Below the pieces are notes generated by a model that saw only the letters and a program-made list of their open reading frames with translations, ran no database searches and had not been told where the DNA came from. From assembly GCF_021343995.1 (NCBI RefSeq), contig NZ_JAJTTE010000003.1, positions 1-64,000 on the forward strand: 64,000 nt of DNA, in the 5' to 3' direction. Positions 25,773-33,735 of this stretch are shown one piece after another. This DNA is from Pseudonocardia terrae (GTDB lineage: Bacteria > Actinomycetota > Actinomycetes > Mycobacteriales > Pseudonocardiaceae). How positions within the stretch are numbered: position 1 is the stretch's first letter; every line of letters starts with the position of its first letter. The position numbers and the translations under genes were made by a program.

Positions 25773-26765
25773 GTGAGCCCCACCCCGCCGTCCCGGCCCT
25801 CGGGCGGAACCCCCGCCCGGCCTCCCGCGTGCTCGCGGTGCGGGCGGGTCGCGCCGTCCGGGTCCGGGCCGTTCTGCCCGTACTGCGGCCGCTACCTCGC
25901 CGCCCTGGCGTGGGTGGCCGAGCCCCCGCCGGACGGGAGGCCGCGCCCATCGGTGCGGCCCCGCTTCCGCTACACCGGCCCGCCCCGCTACCGCGAGGTG
26001 CCGCGCTGGGGCTTCCCGCCGCTGCCGTGGCGCGGCGAGCCGGAGGTGGAGCACGAGCCGGCGCTGGAACGGGCCCGCCGGGTCGCCCACCCGCTCGACG
26101 TGCTGCTGCGGGTCACCGCCGCCGTCGCCGTGGTGGCCGGGCTCGCCGAGATCCTGCGCTACGTCCTGCTCCTGCTGAGCCGGTCCGACGCGCTGCCGGC
26201 CGGGCCGGTCGCCTTCTCCGACGCCGCCGTCGCGTTCGGCGGCTGGGCCTCGCTGGCCGGGCTCGTCGGCTGCGGGGTGCTCATCGTGCTCTGGACACTT
26301 CGCGCCCGCGAGGCCGCCGCCGAGCGGACCGGAACCGTGCCGTCCCGACCGGTGGCCGCCGTCGTCGCCGGGTGGGTGGTGCCCGGGCTCAACCTGTCGC
26401 TGCCCGGCTCGCTGCTCGCCGAGATCGAGCACGCCGGGCTGGACCGCCCGCCCGCCGAGCGCCCGCGGCCGTCGCGGCTGCTGCTGGTGTGGTGGGCGAT
26501 GTGGGCCGCCGGGGTGGTACTCGGCGTCGTCGTGTTCCTGTGGTCCTTCCGCGCCGGCGTGCAGGCCATGGCCGACGGGGTCGTCCTGCACGCGGTGCTC
26601 GACCTGCTCGCCGCGGCGACCGCGCTGGTCACGGTACGGGTGCTGCGCCACCTCATGGCGCTGCTGGAGCCGGCCCGCCCGGTCCGGCGCGAGACGCTCG
26701 TCGCCGTGCGGGCGCCGGGACCGGCGGCGGAGCGGGTCGCGCGCGACGCTACGGTGGCGCCCTGA
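25773..26765 (+). CDS. DUF4328 membrane protein with N-terminal zinc ribbon
   Basis: The protein has 330 residues. An N-terminal zinc ribbon (CSRCGRV..CPYCGRY) is followed by a Pro/Arg-rich linker. Then comes a membrane domain with about five helices (residues 110-300) matching DUF4328, including VVAGWVVPGLNLSLPGSLLAEI. Function unknown. The stop overlaps the SEC-C gene start by one base (TGATG), a pairing I recall in other actinobacteria. Confidence 0.8.
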   Translation: MSPTPPSRPSGGTPARPPACSRCGRVAPSGSGPFCPYCGRYLAALAWVAEPPPDGRPRPSVRPRFRYTGPPRYREVPRWGFPPLPWRGEPEVEHEPALERARRVAHPLDVLLRVTAAVAVVAGLAEILRYVLLLLSRSDALPAGPVAFSDAAVAFGGWASLAGLVGCGVLIVLWTLRAREAAAERTGTVPSRPVAAVVAGWVVPGLNLSLPGSLLAEIEHAGLDRPPAERPRPSRLLLVWWAMWAAGVVLGVVVFLWSFRAGVQAMADGVVLHAVLDLLAAATALVTVRVLRHLMALLEPARPVRRETLVAVRAPGPAAERVARDATVAP

Positions 26766-27703
26766 TGGCCAAGAAGAACCGCGACAAGTCCAGCGCCGCC
26801 ACCGGCGAGAACCCGCGCCGCCCGTGCCCCTGCGGGTCCGGCAAGCGGTACAAGGCGTGCCACGGCGCCGGCGACGACGTGATCGTCACCCGGCCCTTCG
26901 AGGGGCTCGCCGCCGAGCCGGACCTCGTCGCGATGCGCGAGTTCCTGCCGTCCGCCGTCGCCCCGCTGCCGCTGCGCGAGACCGGGGAGCGCCCGGTGCG
27001 GCTCGCCACCGTGCTGCCGGGCGCCTCGGCCGCGCTCGTCCGGCCGGACGGCGAGATCCTGCTGGGGATGCAGGTGCAGACCCGCTCGGGCGACCTGTCC
27101 GCCGACCTCGCGAAGGCGCTGCGCTGGGCCGAGGCGGCCGAGCCGGGGTCGGCGCTGCCGGTCGTCGGGCCCGGGGTGGGGGAGGGCGAGCTCGTCCGGC
27201 TGCAGGACCTGCTGGTCGCCGACGCCGAGCTCGACCTCGAGCTGCACCAGGACTTCGCCTGGTGGCTGCCGGCCGACGGCGAGGAGCCCGGCGCCGAGAT
27301 CGCCGCGACGATCGAGCGCGCCAACTCCGTGATCATGCCGACCGAGGCGCTGGGCGGGGAGGGCGTCCGCGCCGCGTACTGGGTCGACACCGGCACCAAG
27401 GCGCATGTGCGCTGGGTGCGCCCGGAGGCCGAGGACGCGCTCATGGCGGCCCTCTCGCGGCTCCACGCGGCCGGCGCGCTGGATCTCGATGAGGGCAGCC
27501 GCTACGCGGGCGCCTTCCGCGCCCACGGCCTGCTCGTGCCGGTGTGGGACGTGGACCGGGAGATGCACGCCAAGGAGTGGTCCGCCCCCGCGGTGGCCTT
27601 CGCCCAGCGGCTGGAGCGGGCGCTGGCCGCGACGGACGAGCTGTCCACGGCCGAGCGCAGCGCCCGGGACGCCCTCGCGGGCAAGCAGGTCACCCTGCGC
27701 TGA
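26765..27703 (+). CDS. SEC-C motif protein (DUF5926-like)
   Basis: The protein has 312 residues. The N-terminal MAKKNRDKSS is followed by a SEC-C zinc motif (CPCGSGKRYKACHG, residues 21-36). A conserved alpha/beta body follows, with YWVDTGTKAHVRWVRPEAED and LVPVWDVDREMHAKEW, matching actinobacterial DUF5926. The SEC-C motif binds zinc and, in SecA, SecB and ribosomes. A role in protein handling is only a family-level guess. The gene ends just before the second palindrome array. Confidence 0.82.
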   Translation: MAKKNRDKSSAATGENPRRPCPCGSGKRYKACHGAGDDVIVTRPFEGLAAEPDLVAMREFLPSAVAPLPLRETGERPVRLATVLPGASAALVRPDGEILLGMQVQTRSGDLSADLAKALRWAEAAEPGSALPVVGPGVGEGELVRLQDLLVADAELDLELHQDFAWWLPADGEEPGAEIAATIERANSVIMPTEALGGEGVRAAYWVDTGTKAHVRWVRPEAEDALMAALSRLHAAGALDLDEGSRYAGAFRAHGLLVPVWDVDREMHAKEWSAPAVAFAQRLERALAATDELSTAERSARDALAGKQVTLR

Positions 27704-27855
27704 CCGCAGTACGGAACCATGACGCGCATTTCGGCCGACAGCGAACGCGTTATGGTTCCATGACGCGATCTGTGGGTCGAGTTGTGCGCACTATGGAACC
27801 ATAATGCGATTTCTGGGCCGGATTGGGCGCGTCATGGTTCCATGACGCGGCCGTC
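27703..27855. repeat. Array of four 41-bp-spaced palindromes, TGGAACCA type
   Basis: Cores lie at 27712 (CGGAACCA), 27753 (TGGTTCCA), 27794 (TGGAACCA) and 27835 (TGGTTCCA), spaced exactly 41 bp. The second unit is GCGTTATGGTTCCATGACGC (27747-27766), a near-perfect palindrome. Orientation alternates AA, TT, AA, TT. The array fills the gap between convergent genes (the SEC-C protein and ferritin). The central dinucleotide is AA/TT in every copy here but CT/AG in the 7.4-kb array, so each array seems internally homogenised. Confidence 0.85.
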
Positions 27856-28389
27856 TCAGACGCGGCCGCCGGCGACGGGTGGGGCGGACGGGTCCGCCGC
27901 CTCGCCCTTCGTGAGCTCGCGGGCCACGAAGTCCTCGATGTGGAAGAGGTTGTCCCCGGCCCGGCGGACCACGGTGAGCAGCGTCGACATGGAGGCGACC
28001 TCCTCGACCTGCTCCTTGAGGAACCACTGCATGAACTGCTCGCCGAGGTAGTCGCCCTCGTCGCGGGCGGTGCGGGCCAGCGTCGTGATCTGCTCGGTGA
28101 CCCGCTTCTCCTGCCCGAGCGCCAGCGCGACGACGTCCTCGACGGTCGTGAAGTCGTTCCGCACCTCGTCGATCCCCGGGATCTGCACCCGCTCGTGCGT
28201 GTCCAGGATGTACTGCACCATGCTCATCGCGTGGTTGCGCTCCTCCAGTGCCTGGGCGTAGAAGTGCGCGGCCAGCTGGGGGAGGTCCTCCCCGTCGAGC
28301 CACACCGCGACGGCCGTGTACTGCTGCGAGGCCGTGAACTCGCTGCGGATCTGGTCCTTGAGCAGGGCGAGGAACTTCGAGTCGGACAC
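27856..28389 (-). CDS. bfrB: Ferritin
   Basis: The 177-residue non-haem ferritin has ferroxidase-site ligands in EFTASQQYTAVAVW, ALEERNHAM (E and H) and EQVEEVASM. It resembles mycobacterial BfrB. The GTG at 28389 is preceded at 7 bases by TACCCT (28396-28401, reverse strand), so the message is probably leaderless. A partial iron box covers that -10. The role is oxidation and storage of iron as a 24-mer in the cytosol. It lies 24 bases downstream of the CPBP protease gene on the same strand but seems to have its own promoter. Confidence 0.93.
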   Translation of the reverse strand: MSDSKFLALLKDQIRSEFTASQQYTAVAVWLDGEDLPQLAAHFYAQALEERNHAMSMVQYILDTHERVQIPGIDEVRNDFTTVEDVVALALGQEKRVTEQITTLARTARDEGDYLGEQFMQWFLKEQVEEVASMSTLLTVVRRAGDNLFHIEDFVARELTKGEAADPSAPPVAGGRV

Positions 28390-28393
28390 CCAG

Positions 28394-28412
28394 GAAGGGT
28401 AGCCTAAGAAGC
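28394..28412 (-). promoter_or_regulatory. Partial IdeR/DtxR iron box over the ferritin promoter
   Basis: On the reverse strand TTAGGCTACCCT matches the second half of the box TTAGGTTAGGCTAACCTAA well; the first five bases do not match (about 11/19 overall). It overlaps the ferritin -10 TACCCT. Iron control of ferritin is expected, but this site alone is weak evidence. Confidence 0.4.
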
Positions 28413-28413
28413 G

Positions 28414-29220
28414 CTACGGGCGCAGTCCCGCGGGGAGCAGGGCGTACCCCACGAACGCCACGACGTCGATCAGCGCGTGCGCCCCCACCAGCGGCCACAA
28501 CCGCCCCGTCCGCTGCCACACCCGCCCGAACACCAGCCCCATCACCAGGTTCCCGACGAACCCGCCCAGCCCCTGGTAGAGGTGGTACGCCCCGCGCAGC
28601 ACCGCGGCCGCGAGCACCGAGCGGTCGGCCGACCAGCCGAGCTGGCGCAGCCGGGTCAGCAGGTACCCGATCATCACGACCTCCTCGGCCCAGGCGTTCG
28701 CCGCCGCGGAGAGGATCAGGACGGGGGTCCGCCACCAGACGTCGCCGAGCGTGCTTGGGGCGATGTCGAGGCTCACGCCGAGCGCCCGGGCCAGCAGGTA
28801 CAGGCCGAGCCCCGGGATGCCGATCAGCGCGGCCAGCCCGACGGCGCCGAGGGCGTCCCGCTTCGGGCGCGTCCGGTCGAGCCCGATCCGGGCGAGCGGG
28901 AACCCGGCGCGGAGCAGCAGGTAGGCCGCCAGGGCGCCCCAGCCGACGAGCTGCAGCACCCGGACCAGCTGCAGCGCGAGGTCGACCAGGTCCGCATGCG
29001 CCGCCGGCGCGTTCAGCGCGACCTGCTGGTCGGCCAGGGGAGTGGGGGCGAGCAGCGCGTCGACCAGGGACAGGGCGCTGCGCAGCGCGGAGAGCCCGAG
29101 CGTCACCGTGAGCACCACGGCGATCTCCAGCCCGATCAGCCGGCGCTCCCGGGGACCGGTGACCTCCGCGACCTCCGACGGCGGGGCCGCGAGCCACCGC
29201 CCGACCCGACCACCCGCCAC
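28414..29220 (-). CDS. CPBP-family intramembrane metalloprotease (CAAX-like)
   Basis: The protein has 268 residues and about seven helices. The Abi/CPBP motifs are present: EE in NAWAEEVVMIGYLLTRL, then YHLYQGLGGFVGNLVMGLVFG and HALIDVVAF, supplying the Glu and His ligands. The GTG at 29220 follows TAGCGT (reverse strand, 29233-29228) by 7 bases, a leaderless arrangement. An upstream extension to 29373 would run into the hairpin array and is rejected. The substrate is unknown; members of the family act on prenylated peptides, bacteriocins or regulators. Confidence 0.85.
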   Translation of the reverse strand: MAGGRVGRWLAAPPSEVAEVTGPRERRLIGLEIAVVLTVTLGLSALRSALSLVDALLAPTPLADQQVALNAPAAHADLVDLALQLVRVLQLVGWGALAAYLLLRAGFPLARIGLDRTRPKRDALGAVGLAALIGIPGLGLYLLARALGVSLDIAPSTLGDVWWRTPVLILSAAANAWAEEVVMIGYLLTRLRQLGWSADRSVLAAAVLRGAYHLYQGLGGFVGNLVMGLVFGRVWQRTGRLWPLVGAHALIDVVAFVGYALLPAGLRP

Positions 29221-29259
29221 GCCGCCGACGCTACCGCTCCCGGCGGCGGGAGGTCCGCC

Positions 29260-29745
29260 GCCCCGTGATCGTCGTCCGCGACCGCGGAGCGCCGACCGTG
29301 CCGCCGAGACGACCCGAGCGGTGATCACAAACCGGAGTGTCCACACGCGTCCGCCGGCCTCGGCCCTCCGCATGATCGCCGTCCGGGACCGCTGCGTGCC
29401 GGATGTGGCGTCGACGCGTCCGGGCCGGTGATCAGGGTGGTCGGTGCCCGCATCTCCCGTCCGCGTCAGAGCTCGTGATCGCCGGCTGCGACCGTCCAGC
29501 CGTCGGATTCGTCGCGTCCCGGCCGCAGGCGATGATCACGGGCCCTGGAGCGGCCGATCCGCCGGGTTCTGCTTCTGATCGTCGGTCGGGACCGCCGGCG
29601 GCCGGATGTGGCGCCGAGGAGTCCCGCGCGGTGATCACCGACCGGAGCGAACCCTCCGCCACCTCGGCCTCGCGTGATCGCCCGGGACCGCCGAGCGTGA
29701 GATGTGGCGTCCACGGGTCCGGACCGGTGATCGCCCGGGCGGGCC
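29260..29745. repeat. Five-copy tandem array of TGATC...GATCA hairpins
   Basis: This 610-base gap (29221-29830) has no gene. GATC sites alternate at 29267/29323, 29374/29430, 29477/29534, 29577/29633 and 29675/29729. The two sites of a unit are 56, 56, 57, 56 and 54 bp apart, and units repeat every 98-107 bp. Each unit starts TGATCGnCGnCnGGGACCG and ends GnnCGGTGATCA, and the ends pair: CGGGAC with GTCCCG, TGATC with GATCA. Several stem differences are compensated on the other arm. The last unit lacks about 2 bases. The array matches the two copies at 5.25-5.40 kb. Confidence 0.8.
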
Positions 29746-29830
29746 GGTGTGCTGCCGGCACCCCTCGGCCCACGTGGCCCGGACGGCGACGACCGCCGGG
29801 GCCGTCGTCGGGCCGCGTATCCTGGTCGGC

Positions 29831-30334
29831 GTGTGGCGCGTGGTGCTGTCCCCCCGCTGGATCCTCTGGCACCTGCTGGCGATCCTCGCGGTGGCCGGCT
29901 CCGTGATCGCGGCGATCTGGCAGTGGGACCGCGCGGGCTCGGCGATGGGCTCCGCGCTGAACGTCGGCTACGGCATCCAGTGGCCCATCTTCGCGGTGTT
30001 CTTCGCCTACATGTGGTGGCGGTTCCTGCGCCTGGACCTGCGAGAGCACCGCGGCACCCCGGCGACCGAGGCGCTCCCGGAGGCCGCGGAGCCCGTGGCG
30101 CCCGCGGAGACCCGGGAGAACGCCGAGACCGAGGCCCGGCCCGAACCGGCCCCCACCGCTCCCGCGGCCGCGGCCGACGACACCCCGCTGCCCTGGGACG
30201 ACTCCCCGTTCACCCGCAGCCCGGTCGCCGCCCCGACACCCGTCACGGACACCGAGTCGCCCGGGCTGGCCGAGTACAACCGGATGCTCGCCGGGCTGGC
30301 CGCCCGCGACCGGGAGACCGCGGACGGCCGGTGA
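29831..30334 (+). CDS. Two-helix membrane protein upstream of DUF3817
   Basis: The 167-residue protein has helix 1 (WILWHLLAILAVAGSVIAAIW, residues 11-31) and helix 2 (IQWPIFAVFFAYMWWRFLRL, 45-65), then a long Glu/Pro/Ala cytoplasmic tail ending SPGLAEYNRMLAGLAARD. This arrangement directly before a DUF3817 gene is common in actinobacteria (recalled). The function is unknown. The GTG at 29831 is 7 bases after TATCCT (29818-29823), so it is probably leaderless. The next gene follows by 23 bases but has its own -10. Confidence 0.78.
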   Translation: MWRVVLSPRWILWHLLAILAVAGSVIAAIWQWDRAGSAMGSALNVGYGIQWPIFAVFFAYMWWRFLRLDLREHRGTPATEALPEAAEPVAPAETRENAETEARPEPAPTAPAAAADDTPLPWDDSPFTRSPVAAPTPVTDTESPGLAEYNRMLAGLAARDRETADGR

Positions 30335-30357
30335 GCCGGCGCGGTTACAGTCGAGGC

Positions 30358-30714
30358 GTGACCAGCCCCAGGACGTCCACCGCGCAGCGCCCCGTCGGGT
30401 GGCGGCTGCCGCTGTACCGCGTGTTCGCCTACGTGACGGGCGTCGGGCTGCTGCTGCTCGTGTTCTACGCGATGCCGATGAAGTACTTCGCCGGAGACCC
30501 CGGGCCGGTGGCGATCATCGGCATGTTGCACGGCTTCCTGTACATGGCCTACATCGTGGTCACGCTGGTGCTGGCCGAGCGTGCGCGGTTCACGCCGGTG
30601 TTCGCACTGCTGGTGCTGCTCGCGGGCACGATCCCGGTCTGCTCGTTCATCGCGGAGCGCAAGGTCACCCAGCGGGTGCAGGCGCAGGAGCGGGCCCCGC
30701 AGCGGGAGGGCTGA
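30358..30714 (+). CDS. DUF3817 membrane protein
   Basis: The 118-residue protein has three helices and DUF3817 features: RVFAYVTGVGLLLLVFYAMP, MKYFAGDPGPVAIIGMLHGF and the YMAYIVVTLVLAERARF segment, ending in a basic tail (FIAERKVTQRVQAQ). It is an integral membrane protein of unknown function. TACAGT (30346-30351) lies 6 bases before the GTG. It converges with the DUF2470 gene. Confidence 0.85.
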   Translation: MTSPRTSTAQRPVGWRLPLYRVFAYVTGVGLLLLVFYAMPMKYFAGDPGPVAIIGMLHGFLYMAYIVVTLVLAERARFTPVFALLVLLAGTIPVCSFIAERKVTQRVQAQERAPQREG

Positions 30715-30729
30715 CGAGGGCCGGGCCGT

Positions 30730-31536
30730 TCAGGCCTCGTCGGCCTGGGCGTGCGCGCCCCCGCCGACCTGGCGGAACGGGCACCCCACCAGCAGCCCCA
30801 GCTGCACGCGCAGCTCCTCGGCCGTCGTGGCCTCCTGCGGCCACGCGAGCCGGACGTCGTGGTCACCCTCGGGCGTCTCCACGCGCAGCCGCAGCCCGCA
30901 GCGGTCCACGCCGAGCGGCCGGACGCGCGCGCCCATGGTGCAGCGCAGCGGCGCGGGCAGGTGCCGGGCGAGCGCGTCGAAGACCTCGGGATGGGTCTCC
31001 TCGAGGTGCGAGAGCCAGTGGTCCTCCATCCGGCAGAACGGGTCCGGACGGGCGGCGGCCAGGTCGACGGGCGCGAGCGCGGCCGTGCCCTCGGCGTCGG
31101 CCAGCACGGCCGAGCTCGGGGTCAGCTTGACCAGCGTGGCGCCGTGGCCGAGGTCGAGCAGCCGCGGGTGCGGGACGACGTCGGCGACCTGCACGGCGGC
31201 CCGGCGGGCGGACGTGGGGTCGGGCAGCCGGAGCCAGCCGCTGATCCACAGCAGCGCGCGGACCGGCTCGCGCAGCTCGACCGGCGCTCGGTCGGTCAGC
31301 TCGAGCATGGCGGGGATCTCGCTCCGGTCCGAGGTGCGGATCGCCTCCAGCACCGACGACTCGTCGGGGAGCAGTACGACGGCAGAGCCATCGGCGTGGA
31401 CGTGGTGCACGAGCGGCACGACGGGCTCCGGTCCGCCCGTCCCGACCAGTGCCGCCTCCCCGCCGCGCGCCGCGACGCTCCGGGCGCGTTCGGCGTCCGC
31501 AGGTGCCGGCGGACGCCGGAGCCGGGTCTGTCCCAC
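30730..31536 (-). CDS. DUF2470-domain protein under iron-box control
   Basis: The protein has 268 residues. The N-terminal two-thirds resemble the flavin-binding-like region of HugZ-type haem proteins (VPLVHHVHADGSAVVLLPDES). The C-terminal 90 residues are a DUF2470 domain (HLEETHPEVFDALARHL, ..GCGLRLRVETPEGDHDVRL). The GTG at 31536 is preferred, with CGGAGG 8 bases upstream; the GTG at 31545 is too close to that site. A good IdeR/DtxR box lies 17 bases further upstream. Its place near pheA and bfrB matches Rv3839 of M. tuberculosis (recalled). A role in haem or iron metabolism is inferred. Confidence 0.8.
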   Translation of the reverse strand: MGQTRLRRPPAPADAERARSVAARGGEAALVGTGGPEPVVPLVHHVHADGSAVVLLPDESSVLEAIRTSDRSEIPAMLELTDRAPVELREPVRALLWISGWLRLPDPTSARRAAVQVADVVPHPRLLDLGHGATLVKLTPSSAVLADAEGTAALAPVDLAAARPDPFCRMEDHWLSHLEETHPEVFDALARHLPAPLRCTMGARVRPLGVDRCGLRLRVETPEGDHDVRLAWPQEATTAEELRVQLGLLVGCPFRQVGGGAHAQADEA

Positions 31537-31552
31537 GTAGCTCACCTCCGAG

Positions 31553-31571
31553 TTAGGTGAGGCTAAGTTAG
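31553..31571. promoter_or_regulatory. IdeR/DtxR-type iron box
   Basis: TTAGGTGAGGCTAAGTTAG matches the 19-base box TTAGGTTAGGCTAACCTAA at 15 positions. It lies just upstream of the DUF2470 gene, overlapping a reverse-strand TAACTT that could be its -10. It is also within 85 bases of the divergent gene at 31653, so either or both may be iron-repressed. Confidence 0.8.
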
Positions 31572-31652
31572 CTGCCGGACGACGGGCCTGTCCAGGGCGG
31601 AGCGGCCACCCCTTGTCGGGGCCGGGTGAACGGCGGGTTAGCGTGCGTACCC

Positions 31653-32555
31653 GTGACGACCGTGCCCTCGGGATCCTCCGCCGACCCGTGGCCGATCCGT
31701 CCCCTGCTCGCCGGGCTGGTCGACGACGCGAGCCTCGTCCAGCCGCGGATGGTCGCCCCGAGCATCGACGCGGTGGTCGCCCGTTACCTGTCGGCCCGCG
31801 ACGGGGCCTACGGGGGCATGATCGGCCACCTGGTCTGCCCCGTCTCCCGGCTGCCCGCCCTGGTCACGGAGCTGGCCCGGTCCGCGCCGTCGCGGCCGGT
31901 CGACCTCTCGCTCGTCGTCGACACCGGGCTGGGCGCGGTGCCGAAGGCACTGTCCACCGTCTTCTCCCGGTCCAGCCTGCTGACCCCGCGCACGGTCGAG
32001 ACCGCCGCGCCGCCGGACGTCGACGCCGTCTGGCTCGAGCGCGTCTCGGAGTTCGTGCCGGACGAGGTCACCCCCGTCGTCGAGCCGCGGCGCCCGCTCG
32101 GCGGCACCGCGGACGAGATCGTCGCTTGGCTCGACGCGGTGCAGCGGGTCGCCGAGCACGGCTGCACCCCCAAGCTGCGCTGCGGCGGCCCCCGGCCGTC
32201 GGACGTGCCGTCGGTGGCCGAGGTCGAGCGGTTCCTGCAGGTCACCGTCGGGGCCGGGCGCGGGTTCACCGCGATCGGGCTGCGCGAGGCGGTGCGGCCC
32301 ACGCCGGAGAACGAGAACGACCGGGGCCGGCACGGCGTGCTCAACCTGCTGCTCGCCGTCGCCCGCGAGCTGGGCACCGGTGGTGAGGGCACGGTCGGCG
32401 ACGCCCTCCGGGAGACGGACGGGCAGGCGCTGGTCGGCGAGGCCGAGGCGCTGTCCGGGCGCACGGTCGACACGGTGCGCGGCCTGTTCACCTGCTGCGG
32501 GATCGACCCCGACCCGATGTCGATCAGCGAGTTCGCCACGCTCGGCCTGCTGTAG
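31653..32555 (+). CDS. Conserved hypothetical protein
   Basis: This 300-residue soluble protein has no recognised family. It has an Ala/Leu/Val/Arg-rich alpha/beta character (LSLVVDTGLGAVPKALSTVF, CTPKLRCGGPRPSDVPSVAEVE), two adjacent Cys near the C-terminus (LFTCCGIDPDP) and no signal or membrane segment. The stretch RFLQVTVGAGRGFTAIGLREAVR suggests a TIM-barrel-like or aldolase-like pattern, but this is only an impression. TAGCGT (31639-31644) lies 8 bases before the GTG. It shares its upstream region, including the iron box, with the DUF2470 gene. Confidence 0.7.
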   Translation: MTTVPSGSSADPWPIRPLLAGLVDDASLVQPRMVAPSIDAVVARYLSARDGAYGGMIGHLVCPVSRLPALVTELARSAPSRPVDLSLVVDTGLGAVPKALSTVFSRSSLLTPRTVETAAPPDVDAVWLERVSEFVPDEVTPVVEPRRPLGGTADEIVAWLDAVQRVAEHGCTPKLRCGGPRPSDVPSVAEVERFLQVTVGAGRGFTAIGLREAVRPTPENENDRGRHGVLNLLLAVARELGTGGEGTVGDALRETDGQALVGEAEALSGRTVDTVRGLFTCCGIDPDPMSISEFATLGLL

Positions 32556-32775
32556 GCCGGCGGCCGCCGGACCCCGGGCGCAGGGTCCGGCGACCCCCGG
32601 GGCAGCCGGTGCCGAGGATCCCCCGCCCCCCTCGGAACCCGGCTCCCCGACCAGACGTACGGGCCGGGCGGGCCATCGGTTCGTGCGGACCGCGAAGTTC
32701 CTCTCTCCGGCCCGGCGGGTTGGTCGGGACGGGGCAGCGCGGCGGCCGCCGGCGGCCCGACTAGGCTGGCCGATC

Positions 32776-33735
32776 GTGCCCCGTCCCCGATCCCGCATCG
32801 GTTTCCTCGGCCCGCACGCCACCTTCACCGAGCAGGCGTTGCGCACGCTGCCGGAGTCCGAGGACGCGGAGCTGGTGCCGCTGCCGGGTAACCCCGCCGT
32901 GCTCCGCGCCGTTCGTGCGGGCACCGTCGAGGCCGGCTGCGTGCCGATCGAGAACAGCGTCGAGGGTGCCGTGCCGCCCGTGCTCGACGGGCTGGTCGAG
33001 GAGCCGCCGCTGGTGATCGTCCGCGAGGCCGTCATCCCGGTGAAGTTCGTGCTGCTCGGCCGCGCGGGCACGACCCTCGACGCCGTCCGCTCCGTCGCCT
33101 CGCACGGCCACGGCATCGCCCAGACCCGCGGCTGGATCGCCGCGAACCTGCCCGAGGCCGAGGTCCGGGTGGCCACCTCGACCTCCGAGGGGGCGGCGCA
33201 GGCCGCCCGCGGCGAGGTCGACGCCGCCGTGTCGTCGCCGTTGGCCGCCGAGCAGCACGGGCTCGAGGTCCTGGCCGACGACATCGCCGACAACGCCGGT
33301 GCCGTCACCCGCTTCGTGCTCGTCACCCGGCCCGGCACGCCGCCGCCGGCCACCGGCCACGACCGCACGACGTTGGCCCTGACCACGGAGAACCGGCCGG
33401 GCTCGTTGCTCGGGCTGCTCACCGAGCTGGCCGTGCGGGGGATCGACCTGACCCGCATCGAGTCCCGCCCGATCAAGGACCGGCACGCCGACTACTGGTT
33501 CCACCTCGACTGCAGCGGGCACGTCGCGGACCCGGCGATGGGGGAGGCGCTGGCCGCGCTGCACCGCCGCTGCGACCGGGTCCGCTTCCTCGGCTCCTAC
33601 CCGCGGGCGGTCGGTGCGCCCGAGCCCGTGGAGGGGGTCGGGGCGCCCGCGGTCCCGCTGCACGGGGCCGACGCCGCGGCGTACCGGGCGGCGCAGGAGT
33701 GGCTGGCCGGAGTGCGGAACGGAGAGTGGACATGA
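32776..33735 (+). CDS. pheA: Prephenate dehydratase
   Basis: The 319-residue protein converts prephenate to phenylpyruvate in phenylalanine synthesis. Motifs present are IGFLGPHATFTEQAL, CVPIENSVEGAV, SHGHGIAQTRGW and the catalytic TRF in NAGAVTRFVLV. A regulatory ACT domain follows (about 195-280, TENRPGSLLGLLTELAVRGI, with the ESRP motif for Phe binding). A C-terminal extension of about 35 residues comes after it. The GTG at 32776 is 8 bases after TAGGCT (32762-32767). The stop overlaps the next gene (ATGA). The pheA-phosphatase pairing matches Rv3838c-Rv3837c. Confidence 0.94.
   Translation: MPRPRSRIGFLGPHATFTEQALRTLPESEDAELVPLPGNPAVLRAVRAGTVEAGCVPIENSVEGAVPPVLDGLVEEPPLVIVREAVIPVKFVLLGRAGTTLDAVRSVASHGHGIAQTRGWIAANLPEAEVRVATSTSEGAAQAARGEVDAAVSSPLAAEQHGLEVLADDIADNAGAVTRFVLVTRPGTPPPATGHDRTTLALTTENRPGSLLGLLTELAVRGIDLTRIESRPIKDRHADYWFHLDCSGHVADPAMGEALAALHRRCDRVRFLGSYPRAVGAPEPVEGVGAPAVPLHGADAAAYRAAQEWLAGVRNGEWT

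Noticed and set aside
28414-29373. Longer form of the CPBP protease starting at 29373
   Set aside because: The extra 51 residues are Arg/Gly/Ser-rich and lie in the repeat region; the GTG at 29220 has a -10 at the right distance.
29432-30049. Reverse-strand open frame across the hairpin array
   Set aside because: It covers non-coding tandem repeats and overlaps the leaderless gene at 29831; its composition shows no protein-like pattern.
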